Shown piece after piece: positions 35,685-43,822 of a stretch of 46,975 bases of DNA. Position 1 is the first letter of the stretch. Each line of letters opens with the position of its first letter. The position numbers and the translations under genes were made by a program. A model generated the notes under the pieces. The model was not told where the DNA came from, made no database searches, and saw only the letters and a list, made by a program, of their open reading frames with translations. Source of the DNA: Rhodobiaceae bacterium UBA6963 (GTDB taxonomy: Bacteria; Pseudomonadota; Alphaproteobacteria; RS24); the NCBI GenBank assembly GCA_002450335.1, contig DJZB01000068.1:39283-86257 (forward strand), read 5' to 3'.

Positions 35685-36353
35685 TTAGTATTTTCTGATT
35701 ATGCCAACAAGCCGACCTTGGACACGCACCTGATTGGATTTGAACAACCTTGTTTCGTAGGCAGGGTTGGCAGCTTCCAGAGCAATCATATCACCTTTAC
35801 GGCGCAATCTTTTCAGTGTGGCTTCATGTTCTTCAACAAGTGCAACCACAATGTCCCCGCTTTCTGCTGAGTCACTGCGTTGAATAATTGCTGTGTCTCC
35901 ATCCAGAATACCTGCATCAATCATGGAGTCACCGTTAACTTCCAAAGCATAATGCTCACCACTGCGCATAATTTCCAATGGTACGCTAATGCGATGCGTT
36001 TCTTCTTGAATGGCCTCAATGGGCGTGCCTGCAGCAATACGACCCATCACGCATAAGCTGACGGAATTATTGTCATTGGAAGCCTCAGCCTCCATCGGGG
36101 CAGGGATATGATTTGATATTGCAAGACTTGGTGACGCAGCATCCGGCATTTTGATGATTTCAAGTGCGCGTGCGCGGTGTGCAAGTCTGCGGATAAAACC
36201 TCGTTCTTCCAGAGCGGTAATTAATCTGTGAATGCCTGATTTGGAGCGCAAATCCAAGGCTTCTTTCATTTCATCAAAAGAAGGCGCTACGCCTTTCTCT
36301 TTAAGTCGTTCACTAATAAACATCAATAATTCATACTGCTTATTGGTTAGCAT
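35685..36353 (-). CDS. lexA: LexA SOS repressor
   Basis: Represses DNA-damage genes and self-cleaves when RecA is activated; 222 residues. The winged-helix N-terminus starts MLTNKQYELLMFISERLKEK and contains SFDEMKEALDLRSKSGIHRL as recognition region. The cleavage site is Ala108-Gly109 in GRIAAGTPIEA, with the catalytic dyad Ser143 (GDSM) and Lys181. The start at 36353 is chosen because AAGGAG lies 7 bases upstream and homologues begin at MLT; the in-frame ATG at 36380 would place that site inside the gene. A LexA box in its own promoter shows autoregulation. Confidence 0.96.
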   Translation of the reverse strand: MLTNKQYELLMFISERLKEKGVAPSFDEMKEALDLRSKSGIHRLITALEERGFIRRLAHRARALEIIKMPDAASPSLAISNHIPAPMEAEASNDNNSVSLCVMGRIAAGTPIEAIQEETHRISVPLEIMRSGEHYALEVNGDSMIDAGILDGDTAIIQRSDSAESGDIVVALVEEHEATLKRLRRKGDMIALEAANPAYETRLFKSNQVRVQGRLVGIIRKY

Positions 36354-36464
36354 AGCGGGCTCCTTAAATGCTGGCTCCATTAAGTTAATATCTAAAAATT
36401 GCTAAATGTGCTTCACACCAGTAACGATGGTAAGCACTAAATAGAACAAAACATCAACATAAAT

Positions 36465-36479
36465 GTTCTAGTTTGGTTC
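36465..36479 (-). promoter_or_regulatory. LexA-binding site (SOS box)
   Basis: Perfect match to the alphaproteobacterial direct-repeat SOS box: GTTC, 7 bases (TAGTTTG), GTTC on the plus strand, equal to GAAC-N7-GAAC on the minus strand. It is centred about 120 bases upstream of the lexA start and overlaps its predicted promoter. This differs from the E. coli CTGT-N8-ACAG palindrome. Confidence 0.85.
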
Positions 36480-36494
36480 ATGCGAATCTGTCAA
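36465..36494 (-). promoter_or_regulatory. Predicted lexA promoter
   Basis: On the minus strand TTGACA (36494-36489) is followed after 17-18 bases by CTAGAA/TAGAAC (36471-36465) as a weak -10. The LexA box covers the -10 and most of the spacer, the expected arrangement for repression. The promoter lies between the trpC stop (36504) and lexA, so lexA can be expressed apart from the trp genes. Confidence 0.55.
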
Positions 36495-36503
36495 GCACGA
36501 TTT

Positions 36504-37292
36504 TTAAGAAAGTAATATTTTTGTTGCTTCACTCAGATTCTGTTGGCGCATTAAGCTTTCACCAACAAGCACGGTTGTGATGTTGGCATTGGCAAGAAGT
36601 TTCAAATCATCAGGGGTGTAAATCCCACTTTCACTGACGACAAGGCAATCATCAGGCACCATTTTGCAGAGTTGTAATGTAGTTTCAAGGCTCACCGAGA
36701 AATCCCTGAGATTACGGTTGTTGATTCCCAGCAATGAAGGTTTGAGTTTTAAAGCGCGTGTCAGTTCAGCCTCATCATGCACCTCAAACAGGACATCCAT
36801 CTGCCAGTCTAGGGCGGCGGCTTTTAAGTTTTGCGCTTCAGCGTCAGTAACTGCCGCCATGATGATAAGGATACAATCGCCGCCCCAGGCGCGGGCTTCA
36901 GTGACTTGATAGGTGTCAAACATGAAGTCCTTACGCAAGACGGGGAGGGCGCAGGCATCACGTGCTTGACCAAGAAACGCCGGGGCGCCCTGAAAGCTTG
37001 GGGTGTCGGTCAATACTGAAAGACATGCGGCACCGCCTTCTTCATATGCTTTCGCTAAAAGGGCCGGGTTAAAATCTTCCCGGATGAGACCTTTGGACGG
37101 GCTGGCTTTCTTAATTTCTGCAATTAATCCTGTTTTGCCCTGATTGCGCTTTGCACGTAAGGCGGCTTCAAAACCTCGCACACTATGCGCGGTTTCGGCC
37201 TTGGTAATAATTTTTTCCAGCGGCATTGAGGATTTAGCAGCCGCAATTTCTTGCTTTTTATAATCTGAAATTTTTTGCAGGATGTCTGTCAT
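36504..37292 (-). CDS. trpC: Indole-3-glycerol phosphate synthase
   Basis: Closes the indole ring in tryptophan synthesis, 262 residues, TIM barrel. The diagnostic start is MTDILQKISDYKKQEI, followed by LIAEIKKASPSKGLIREDF (catalytic lysine), VLRKDFMFDTYQV, LGINNRNLRDFSVSLE and VVSESGI. The ATG at 37292 lies one base after the trpD stop (TGATATG); the frame runs 40 codons further upstream only by overlapping trpD. It is a single-function protein, not fused to trpF. moaC and moeA, which commonly follow in alphaproteobacteria, are absent. Confidence 0.95.
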   Translation of the reverse strand: MTDILQKISDYKKQEIAAAKSSMPLEKIITKAETAHSVRGFEAALRAKRNQGKTGLIAEIKKASPSKGLIREDFNPALLAKAYEEGGAACLSVLTDTPSFQGAPAFLGQARDACALPVLRKDFMFDTYQVTEARAWGGDCILIIMAAVTDAEAQNLKAAALDWQMDVLFEVHDEAELTRALKLKPSLLGINNRNLRDFSVSLETTLQLCKMVPDDCLVVSESGIYTPDDLKLLANANITTVLVGESLMRQQNLSEATKILLS

Positions 37293-37293
37293 A

Positions 37294-38331
37294 TCAGCCC
37301 TGTTGTGAAATCTCGATGAGTTTATCCAGGGCAGCTTTGGCCTTACCGGTGTCAACTGCTTGTTCTGCCATACGTGCGCCATTTTCCAGATCTTCTGCTT
37401 GACCGGCAACAATAAGCCCTGCGGCGCTGTTCAATACTACGATGTCCCGATAGGCTGATTTCTCGCCTGAAAGGAGTGCTTTCATGGCGGCGGCGTTTTC
37501 CTTCGGTGTGCCGCCACGCAAATCTTCCGGCTTAGCTCTTGGGAGTTTGGCATCTTCCGGCGATACGTCAAACCGGCGAACTGTGCCATCTTCGAGAGCC
37601 GCGACAGAGGTTGGTCCGGTCGTGGTAATTTCATCAAGCCCGTCAGAGCCGTGAACGACCCAAGCTTTTTGAGAGCCAAGTCCTTTAAGCGTTTCTGCCA
37701 AAGGGGTTAACCATTTATCATCGAAAACGCCCATAAGCTGATATTTTGCTGCAGCCGGATTGGACAGTGGGCCAAGCAAATTAAAAATGGTGCGTATGCC
37801 CAATTCTGCGCGTACAGGGCCGACATGTTTCATGGCGCTGTGGTGAGCGGGCGCGAACATAAAGCCCATACCTGCCTCATGGATGCAGGTGCTGATGCGT
37901 TCAGGAGGTAAGCTCAAGTTAACGCCCATTTGTTCTAATACTTCTGATGATCCAGACTTTGAACTGAGAGAACGATTGCCATGTTTGGCAACGGGAACGC
38001 CGCATCCAGCGAGGACAAAAGCGACGGCTGTGGAGATGTTATATGTTCCGCCACCGGCGCTGTCTGCATCTCCGCCTGTCCCACATGTATCAATGGCGTT
38101 ATCCGGAGCATCTACGGGGACAACTAGTTCACGCATGAGTTCGGCGCCTGCCAACAACTCATCAAGGGTTTCACCGCGCTGACTGAGCGCCATCAAAAAA
38201 GCACCGATTTGACCGGGCGTTGCCGCGCCGCTTAAAATGGTTTTAAAAGCGTCTCCAGCTTCTTGTTTGGTCAAGCTTTTGCCGGTGGCCAAAACGGACA
38301 TAAACGGTTTCATTGTGTCGATATCGCTCAT
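37294..38331 (-). CDS. trpD: Anthranilate phosphoribosyltransferase
   Basis: Second step of tryptophan synthesis, joining anthranilate to PRPP, 345 residues. Landmarks are DTCGTGGDADSAGGGTYNIS (PRPP site), VAKHGNRSLSSKSGSSEVLE, FMFAPAHHSAMKHVGPVR and RTIFNLLGPLSNPA. It starts within the trpG stop (ATGA) and ends one base before trpC. It is not fused to trpG, unlike in enteric bacteria. Confidence 0.96.
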   Translation of the reverse strand: MSDIDTMKPFMSVLATGKSLTKQEAGDAFKTILSGAATPGQIGAFLMALSQRGETLDELLAGAELMRELVVPVDAPDNAIDTCGTGGDADSAGGGTYNISTAVAFVLAGCGVPVAKHGNRSLSSKSGSSEVLEQMGVNLSLPPERISTCIHEAGMGFMFAPAHHSAMKHVGPVRAELGIRTIFNLLGPLSNPAAAKYQLMGVFDDKWLTPLAETLKGLGSQKAWVVHGSDGLDEITTTGPTSVAALEDGTVRRFDVSPEDAKLPRAKPEDLRGGTPKENAAAMKALLSGEKSAYRDIVVLNSAAGLIVAGQAEDLENGARMAEQAVDTGKAKAALDKLIEISQQG

Positions 38332-38960
38332 GAGAGAATTTCCAGCTTAAGATTATGTGCGCGGGGAGGTGCAGAAGGCGAACACCCTGCCGAAGTCAGA
38401 AAGTTTGCCAACAAATTATGACCTTGTTGGGTTGCAATGCTTTCAGGATGAAATTGAACACTGTGAATGGGTAGGCTTTTATGAGAAATGCCCATAATAA
38501 TTCCATCATCCGTTCGCGCAGTGACTTCCAGGCATTCTGGTAGATTATCGGGTGAGACAACAAGTGAGTGATAACGGGTAACATTTAAAGGGCTTGTCAG
38601 ACCTTCAAACAGCCCTTTTTCATTATGGGTAATCTTACTGAGTTTGCCGTGTTTAATCTCATGACAAGAGATAACATCACCACCAAAAGCCTGACCAATA
38701 GATTGATGTCCTAGACATATACCAAAAACGGGCACGGGCTTATCAGCCTGTGCTGCCGCTTTAATTAAATCAAGACAGATACCCGCCTCATTAGGTGTGC
38801 ATGGACCGGGAGAAATAACAATGGCCTCGGGCGACATATCCAGGGCTTCCTGAGGGGTGATTTTGTCATTGCGTACAACATGTGTATCCATGCCCAAATC
38901 ACTCAAGAAATGAACAATATTAAATGTAAAACTATCATAATTATCAATGAGTAATATCAT
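38328..38960 (-). CDS. trpG: Anthranilate synthase glutamine amidotransferase component
   Basis: Supplies ammonia from glutamine to TrpE, 210 residues. It starts MILLIDNYDSFTFNIVHFL. The nucleophile cysteine is in FGICLGHQSIGQAFGG, and the histidine and glutamate are in VQFHPESI. The ATG at 38960 is preferred; a TTG at 38972 overlaps the trpE stop. The tail after LLANFLTSAG is short and unconserved. It overlaps trpD in ATGA. Confidence 0.95.
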   Translation of the reverse strand: MILLIDNYDSFTFNIVHFLSDLGMDTHVVRNDKITPQEALDMSPEAIVISPGPCTPNEAGICLDLIKAAAQADKPVPVFGICLGHQSIGQAFGGDVISCHEIKHGKLSKITHNEKGLFEGLTSPLNVTRYHSLVVSPDNLPECLEVTARTDDGIIMGISHKSLPIHSVQFHPESIATQQGHNLLANFLTSAGCSPSAPPRAHNLKLEILS

Positions 38961-38968
38961 GTTTCTAA

Positions 38969-40486
38969 TCAATCAGATTTATTCTGTTCTATGGCTGCTT
39001 CGGCTGCTCTAAATAGTGCCATAGCCTTGTTGACGGTCTCTTCATATTCCATTTCGGGGACGGAGTCATAAACCACGCCGGCACCGGCTTGAACATAAAG
39101 TTGGTTATCCTTAACAATCCCCGTGCGTAGCGTAATGCAGGTATCCATATCTCCACCAGCTGAAAAATAACCTACACAGCCTGCATAAACACCTCTTTTT
39201 TCCGGCTCTAGCTCGTCAATAATTTCCATGGCCCGAATTTTCGGGGCACCTGAGACTGTTCCAGCCGGAAAGCCTGCCATCAGCGCATCAATAAAGTCAC
39301 AATCTTCTGACAATGTACCTATGACATTAGAGATAATATGAATGACGTGTGAGGCCTGCAAAATAGAAAATGCTTCTGTTACCTCAACAGAGCCTTTTTC
39401 ACTCACGCGCCCGACGTCGTTACGACCCAAATCAAGCAACATTAAATGCTCGGCACGCTCTTTTTCATCAGCCAGCAAATCCTCGGCTATGGACAGGTTT
39501 TCTGCACGGTTTTTGCCGATTTTTCGCGTGCCGGCAATCGGGCGGATATTAACCTGTTTGCCTGTAAGGCCAACAAGTACTTCCGGGCTGGATCCGACTA
39601 GAGAAAAATCATCCATTTTTAGATAAAACAGATAGGGGGATGGGTTGACCCGCCTCAAGGAGCGATAAAGCTCAAATGGCGGCAGAGAAAAGGGCGTGCT
39701 AAACCGTTGGCTGACAACACCTTGAAAAATATCTCCGGCCACAATGTATTCTTTGACCTTTGCAACCATATCTAGATAGGCGTCACGGCTCATATTGGAT
39801 GTCGGCTCCTGCAGAGATGACATGTTTTCAAAATCATTCTTTGGTGATGCTGATTGCAGTTGCTCAAAAATATTGCTGAGTCTTTGCGTTGCCAAATCAT
39901 AAGCCTCATCAGCACTCATTTCAGTGCGTGGATAGATGGGGGTTACAATCTGCATGGTGTCCGTTGCGTCATCAAAAACCACAACAATAGATGGTCGGAT
40001 GAAAATACTTTCCGGAAGTCCAAGAATATCAGGGTTCTGCGAGGGTAGTGTCTCCATATAACGAACCATGTCATATGCCATATAGCCGAACCACCCAGCC
40101 GCCATTGACGGCATGTCTTCAGGCATTTCAATCTGATTTTGCTGTAAAAGTACGCCGAGTTCTTCAACGGGGTTTCCCGGAAGGGCTTCATAAGCCATCG
40201 GATCGGTTAATGCATCTTGATTAAGATAGGCTGTACCCTCGACAACTTTGACACTCATTTCCGGGGCGAAGCCAATCATGGAATAGCGTCCTCTGATTTC
40301 ACCATCTTGGACGGACTCCATCAAGAAACTGTAAGTCTCATTTTGACAAAGTTTTAAATATACTGAAACGGGCGTCTCAAGATCGCTGCTTAATTTCCGA
40401 CTTACAAGTTGAGATTTTCCTTCATTATAGGCTTTCTCAAAATCAGCCCGAGCAGGTGCCAAGGTGGATGAAAGTTTGTCGGTCAT
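38969..40486 (-). CDS. trpE: Anthranilate synthase component I
   Basis: Converts chorismate to anthranilate, 505 residues. The N-terminal regulatory domain contains YSFLMESVQDGEIRGRYS, the likely tryptophan feedback pocket (LLES-type). The chorismate-binding domain has PSPYLFYLKMDDFSLVGSSPE, RPIAGTRKIG, DLGRNDVGRVS, PAGTVSGAPKIRAMEII and GAGVVYDS. It is a separate gene, not the TrpE(G) fusion of Rhizobium. Its ATG overlaps the ppiD stop (ATGA). No tryptophan-rich leader peptide precedes it, because the upstream sequence is ppiD coding DNA. Confidence 0.96.
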   Translation of the reverse strand: MTDKLSSTLAPARADFEKAYNEGKSQLVSRKLSSDLETPVSVYLKLCQNETYSFLMESVQDGEIRGRYSMIGFAPEMSVKVVEGTAYLNQDALTDPMAYEALPGNPVEELGVLLQQNQIEMPEDMPSMAAGWFGYMAYDMVRYMETLPSQNPDILGLPESIFIRPSIVVVFDDATDTMQIVTPIYPRTEMSADEAYDLATQRLSNIFEQLQSASPKNDFENMSSLQEPTSNMSRDAYLDMVAKVKEYIVAGDIFQGVVSQRFSTPFSLPPFELYRSLRRVNPSPYLFYLKMDDFSLVGSSPEVLVGLTGKQVNIRPIAGTRKIGKNRAENLSIAEDLLADEKERAEHLMLLDLGRNDVGRVSEKGSVEVTEAFSILQASHVIHIISNVIGTLSEDCDFIDALMAGFPAGTVSGAPKIRAMEIIDELEPEKRGVYAGCVGYFSAGGDMDTCITLRTGIVKDNQLYVQAGAGVVYDSVPEMEYEETVNKAMALFRAAEAAIEQNKSD

Positions 40487-42375
40487 TGTTGGAAGTTGCC
40501 AAGCTGTGCTTCCAATGTCTGATTATCAACACTCACACCAAATTCATTTTGAAAATCTCGGATAAGCTGTGTGAGCACGGCATCATTCACCGATTGGCTG
40601 GCGGATGACATAAAAGCACTCAGCATAATTTCATTGTCGAGGTCCGGCCTTACAATCTCAGCCACACGCATGACGATCAGGCTTTCACCGAAACCAACTT
40701 GGCTCCAAGTGAATGCCCCTTCTTCAGCGACAAAAAGCTTCCTGACAGCTTGCCTGGAAAAGGTCTCATCATCTGTTTGTCTATTAACGGCAGGTGATGT
40801 AATTGGCGATTTTCCTACTTCACCTGCAAGGGTAGAAAATTTCTTGCCCTTATTGCCCTCACTGACAATATGTTCAGCTAAGCCTTCAAGCAAGGCACGG
40901 CGTTCTCTGGACTTCCATTGTTGAGTTGCTTTTTCACGCACATCCTCAAAGGGACTTACGCGCTCTGGCATGATACCATCAACACGAATCCAGAGCAGGC
41001 TCCCGTCTTCAAGTTCAACTGCACTGGCCTCTTGACCCATATCGGACTCAAAAATACGGCTCATCACTTTTTCTTTTTTGCCAATTACATCAATGACTGA
41101 GCCGTTCTCCAGTGCGCCGTCGCGGGAAATGTTTTCTACGCGAAGCAATTCGAGATTACTTTCCTCTGACAAAGCCTCAAGCGAACTTCCACCTGACAGA
41201 CTGTCATAAATATTTTCGGAGAGAACAACCAAATCATCTTCGGCTTTTTCCTGAGCCAATTTTTGTCTAATTTCCTCTTTTATATCCTCGAATGATTGTG
41301 AAGTTTGTGCATTGATTTTCCGCACTTTCATGACGACTTTTCCAAGTGGGCCGTCGACAATTCCACTTGTTTGGCCTTCCTCAAGACTAAAGGCTAGGTC
41401 AGCCAACTCTTCGGCAATAAAATCCCCGCGCGCCACTTCACCTAAATCAGTATCTGAGATTTTTTGATTCAGTGCTTTGGCAACATCTTCAAACTCTTTT
41501 CCTGACGCCAGAATATCTTTTGCTTTTTGGGCTTCGATTTCATCAGTCAGAACCAGTTGGTTAACTTCACGCGTTTCGGCATTAATGTAATCATCCTGAA
41601 GGATTTCATACTCTTCTCTTAACTCATCTTCCGTTATGGTGATTGTATCAATGAGATTGCTCGGTGAGAGGTTCAAGATTGTGGCTGTGCGTCGCTCCGG
41701 CTCAGTAAAGATATTTGGCACTTGCTGGTAAAGCGTACGCAGTTCGTCTTCAGAAGGGTCCCCAATTACGCCTGCCATATCCGGCTGTATGAGGATATAT
41801 TCAACTTTTCGGGTTTCAAGCGAGTGCGTGTAAATAATCTCATTTAACTTAGCCGGAAACACAGTGGCATATGAAATCGCACCGAGCATTTGCTCTCGTG
41901 TTTTATTGTTGCGTCTGTCGCGCACAAATACTTTTTCTGTTAAACCATTAAGCGCAAGAAGACGACGGAATGTAGGGGTATCAAAACCACCCCCCGGCCC
42001 GGCGAAGCTTGGGTCATTGATAATCTCGCCTCTTATATAATCATCACTGACATCCAAACCCAACTCGTCGGTGGCTTCATTTAAGGTGGCGAGAGTAATC
42101 ATTCGGCCAAGAACTTGCTGGTCAACACCGAATGTTCTTGCTTGTTCAATGGTGAGTGGCTCATTAAGCTCGCGTGAAATCTGGTCCATTTGTTGCGCTA
42201 AACGAAAGCGGAACTCATTGGTAGGTATTTTTTGACTTCCCACTTTGGCAACACTACCGCGTCCGACCATGTCAAACATATCGGCAACGCCCCATGCGGC
42301 AAAAGCAATAACGAGCAGTCCGATGAGCGCAAAGCCGAGCACTCCGCTAAATATTTTTCTGATTTGTGTCAGCAT
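40483..42375 (-). CDS. ppiD: PpiD-like periplasmic folding chaperone (SurA_N/peptidyl-prolyl isomerase)
   Basis: Membrane-anchored periplasmic chaperone of 630 residues. The N-terminus has one membrane helix (GVLGFALIGLLVIAFAAWGV at about 11-30), followed by a SurA-N-like region (VGSQKIPTNEFRFRLAQQMD) and a parvulin-type domain at about 260-360 (EVNQLVLTDEIEAQKAKDIL opens it). A less conserved C-terminal half follows. In alphaproteobacteria this gene often precedes trpE, and its stop overlaps the trpE start here. AAGGAG lies before the ATG. Isomerase activity itself is uncertain; E. coli PpiD is largely inactive as an isomerase. Confidence 0.88.
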   Translation of the reverse strand: MLTQIRKIFSGVLGFALIGLLVIAFAAWGVADMFDMVGRGSVAKVGSQKIPTNEFRFRLAQQMDQISRELNEPLTIEQARTFGVDQQVLGRMITLATLNEATDELGLDVSDDYIRGEIINDPSFAGPGGGFDTPTFRRLLALNGLTEKVFVRDRRNNKTREQMLGAISYATVFPAKLNEIIYTHSLETRKVEYILIQPDMAGVIGDPSEDELRTLYQQVPNIFTEPERRTATILNLSPSNLIDTITITEDELREEYEILQDDYINAETREVNQLVLTDEIEAQKAKDILASGKEFEDVAKALNQKISDTDLGEVARGDFIAEELADLAFSLEEGQTSGIVDGPLGKVVMKVRKINAQTSQSFEDIKEEIRQKLAQEKAEDDLVVLSENIYDSLSGGSSLEALSEESNLELLRVENISRDGALENGSVIDVIGKKEKVMSRIFESDMGQEASAVELEDGSLLWIRVDGIMPERVSPFEDVREKATQQWKSRERRALLEGLAEHIVSEGNKGKKFSTLAGEVGKSPITSPAVNRQTDDETFSRQAVRKLFVAEEGAFTWSQVGFGESLIVMRVAEIVRPDLDNEIMLSAFMSSASQSVNDAVLTQLIRDFQNEFGVSVDNQTLEAQLGNFQQ

Positions 42376-42560
42376 GATAACTCCTTGGGACGCCAGAATT
42401 TTGCCGCATCATAAAGTTTGCGATAGGTAAAAACAAGCAAAGGATGGCGCGTCTATAGTTCTATTTGTGGTTTCAATGTTGATGAATCACAGAAAAAGAT
42501 GACATGCTTAAGCCAGATACTTAAAACTAAACTCAAAAGCAACATTGAGGGGTAGCATTT

Positions 42561-43307
42561 ATGCCCATAAGACCTGCAATTATCGGGAACTGGAAAATGA
42601 ACGGTTCTGGCAAAGAAGTAAAGTTGGTTAGCAGATTTGCCGATTTTCTTGATAAGCACAAAATTGCCGCTGACGTGATGATTTGCCCACCAGCAACCTT
42701 GATTGGCCGTGCAGGTGGAGCGATAAAAGGCTCAAAACTCAAGATCGGCGCGCAAAACTGTCATGTCGCGGCATCCGGCGCGTATACAGGAGATGTTAGT
42801 GCCTCCATGTTGAAAGATGCGGGAGCTAAGGCTGTGATTGTCGGGCATTCCGAGCGCCGAGCAGGATATGATGAAACCGACAAGCAGGTCCGTCAAAAAG
42901 CTCAAGCAGTCATCGAGCAGGGGTTGCAGTCAATAATCTGTGTAGGGGAAACACGCCAGCAATTTAATAAAGGTCAAACCTTGCAAGTTGTCGGTCGCCA
43001 GTTACGTGGGTCTATACCTTCCTCTGCCACCCCACAAAGTACATTGATTGCTTATGAGCCTGTCTGGGCTATTGGTTCCGGGCGCACACCAAAACCTGCC
43101 GACATCCTCAGGACACATGCTCATTTGCGTAAAACTTTATTGAAACTTCATCCAAAAGAAGGTGCTAAGTTTAAAATTCTTTATGGGGGGTCTGTTTCGG
43201 CGGCGAACGCTTCAGATATTTTAGCGCTTGAAAACGTTAATGGAGCTCTAGTTGGCGGCGCGAGCCTGTCATTTAAGGATTTTACAACTATTCTCAGGTC
43301 TGTTTAA
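42561..43307 (+). CDS. tpiA: Triosephosphate isomerase
   Basis: Interconverts dihydroxyacetone phosphate and glyceraldehyde 3-phosphate in glycolysis and gluconeogenesis, 248 residues. GNWKMNG places the catalytic lysine at residue 12, IVGHSERR gives His96 and AYEPVWAIGSG gives the base Glu166. YGGSVSAANA is the phosphate gripper. A GAGGGG ribosome-binding site precedes the ATG. It is divergent from ppiD across 185 bases that must carry promoters for both, though I could not assign them with confidence. Confidence 0.96.
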   Translation: MPIRPAIIGNWKMNGSGKEVKLVSRFADFLDKHKIAADVMICPPATLIGRAGGAIKGSKLKIGAQNCHVAASGAYTGDVSASMLKDAGAKAVIVGHSERRAGYDETDKQVRQKAQAVIEQGLQSIICVGETRQQFNKGQTLQVVGRQLRGSIPSSATPQSTLIAYEPVWAIGSGRTPKPADILRTHAHLRKTLLKLHPKEGAKFKILYGGSVSAANASDILALENVNGALVGGASLSFKDFTTILRSV

Positions 43308-43382
43308 AATCATTTACGCTCAGATTTTTCTTTTCATTAGTGCCTAATTAGGGTAAATCCAAGCAAATTTCAGGAGTTAAAC

Positions 43383-43751
43383 ATGTCCGCGACCCTTTTG
43401 GTCATTCATCTGATTATCACACTTGCCATGATTGTTCTGGTGCTTTTACAGCGTTCCGAGGGCGGTGCGCTTGGTATTGGTGGCGGTGGCGGCGGCAACA
43501 TGTTTTCCAGCCGTGGTGTTGGCAATGCGCTGACTAAAATGACGACAATTCTGGCATTTGTGTTTTTCCTGACCAGTATTGGCCTGACAGTTTTGGGAAG
43601 CATGTCCGGGCGTGAGTCTATCTTAGAGGGATATGTCCCGACTGAGATTGATGAGCAGACGGCTCCGGCACCTCTTATGCCTGAAATTGATCCTCCTGTC
43701 GGTTCTTCCGGCACACAGTCAGACATTCCGCTTCCGCCTGTATCGGAATAA
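43383..43751 (+). CDS. secG: Preprotein translocase subunit SecG
   Basis: Accessory membrane subunit of the SecYEG protein-export channel, 122 residues. Two membrane helices lie at about 3-22 and 52-72, flanking the glycine-rich loop GGALGIGGGGGGNMFSSRG that is typical of the family. The acidic, proline-rich C-terminal tail (about 80-122) is variable and not diagnostic. CAGGAG lies upstream of the ATG. It stands between tpiA and pyrG as in most alphaproteobacteria. Confidence 0.95.
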   Translation: MSATLLVIHLIITLAMIVLVLLQRSEGGALGIGGGGGGNMFSSRGVGNALTKMTTILAFVFFLTSIGLTVLGSMSGRESILEGYVPTEIDEQTAPAPLMPEIDPPVGSSGTQSDIPLPPVSE

Positions 43752-43822
43752 ACCCCAAGATTTTTTGTTTCGATGCATTTTCCTCTCGCACGACTCGATA
43801 GGACTATGTATTCTGTCCACCC

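Noticed and set aside
36354..36380. Upstream ATG for lexA
   Set aside because: It would bury the AAGGAG ribosome site inside the gene and add residues not seen in LexA proteins.
37293..37412. N-terminal extension of trpC
   Set aside because: The 40 extra codons lie inside trpD in another frame. The conserved start MTDIL is at 37292.
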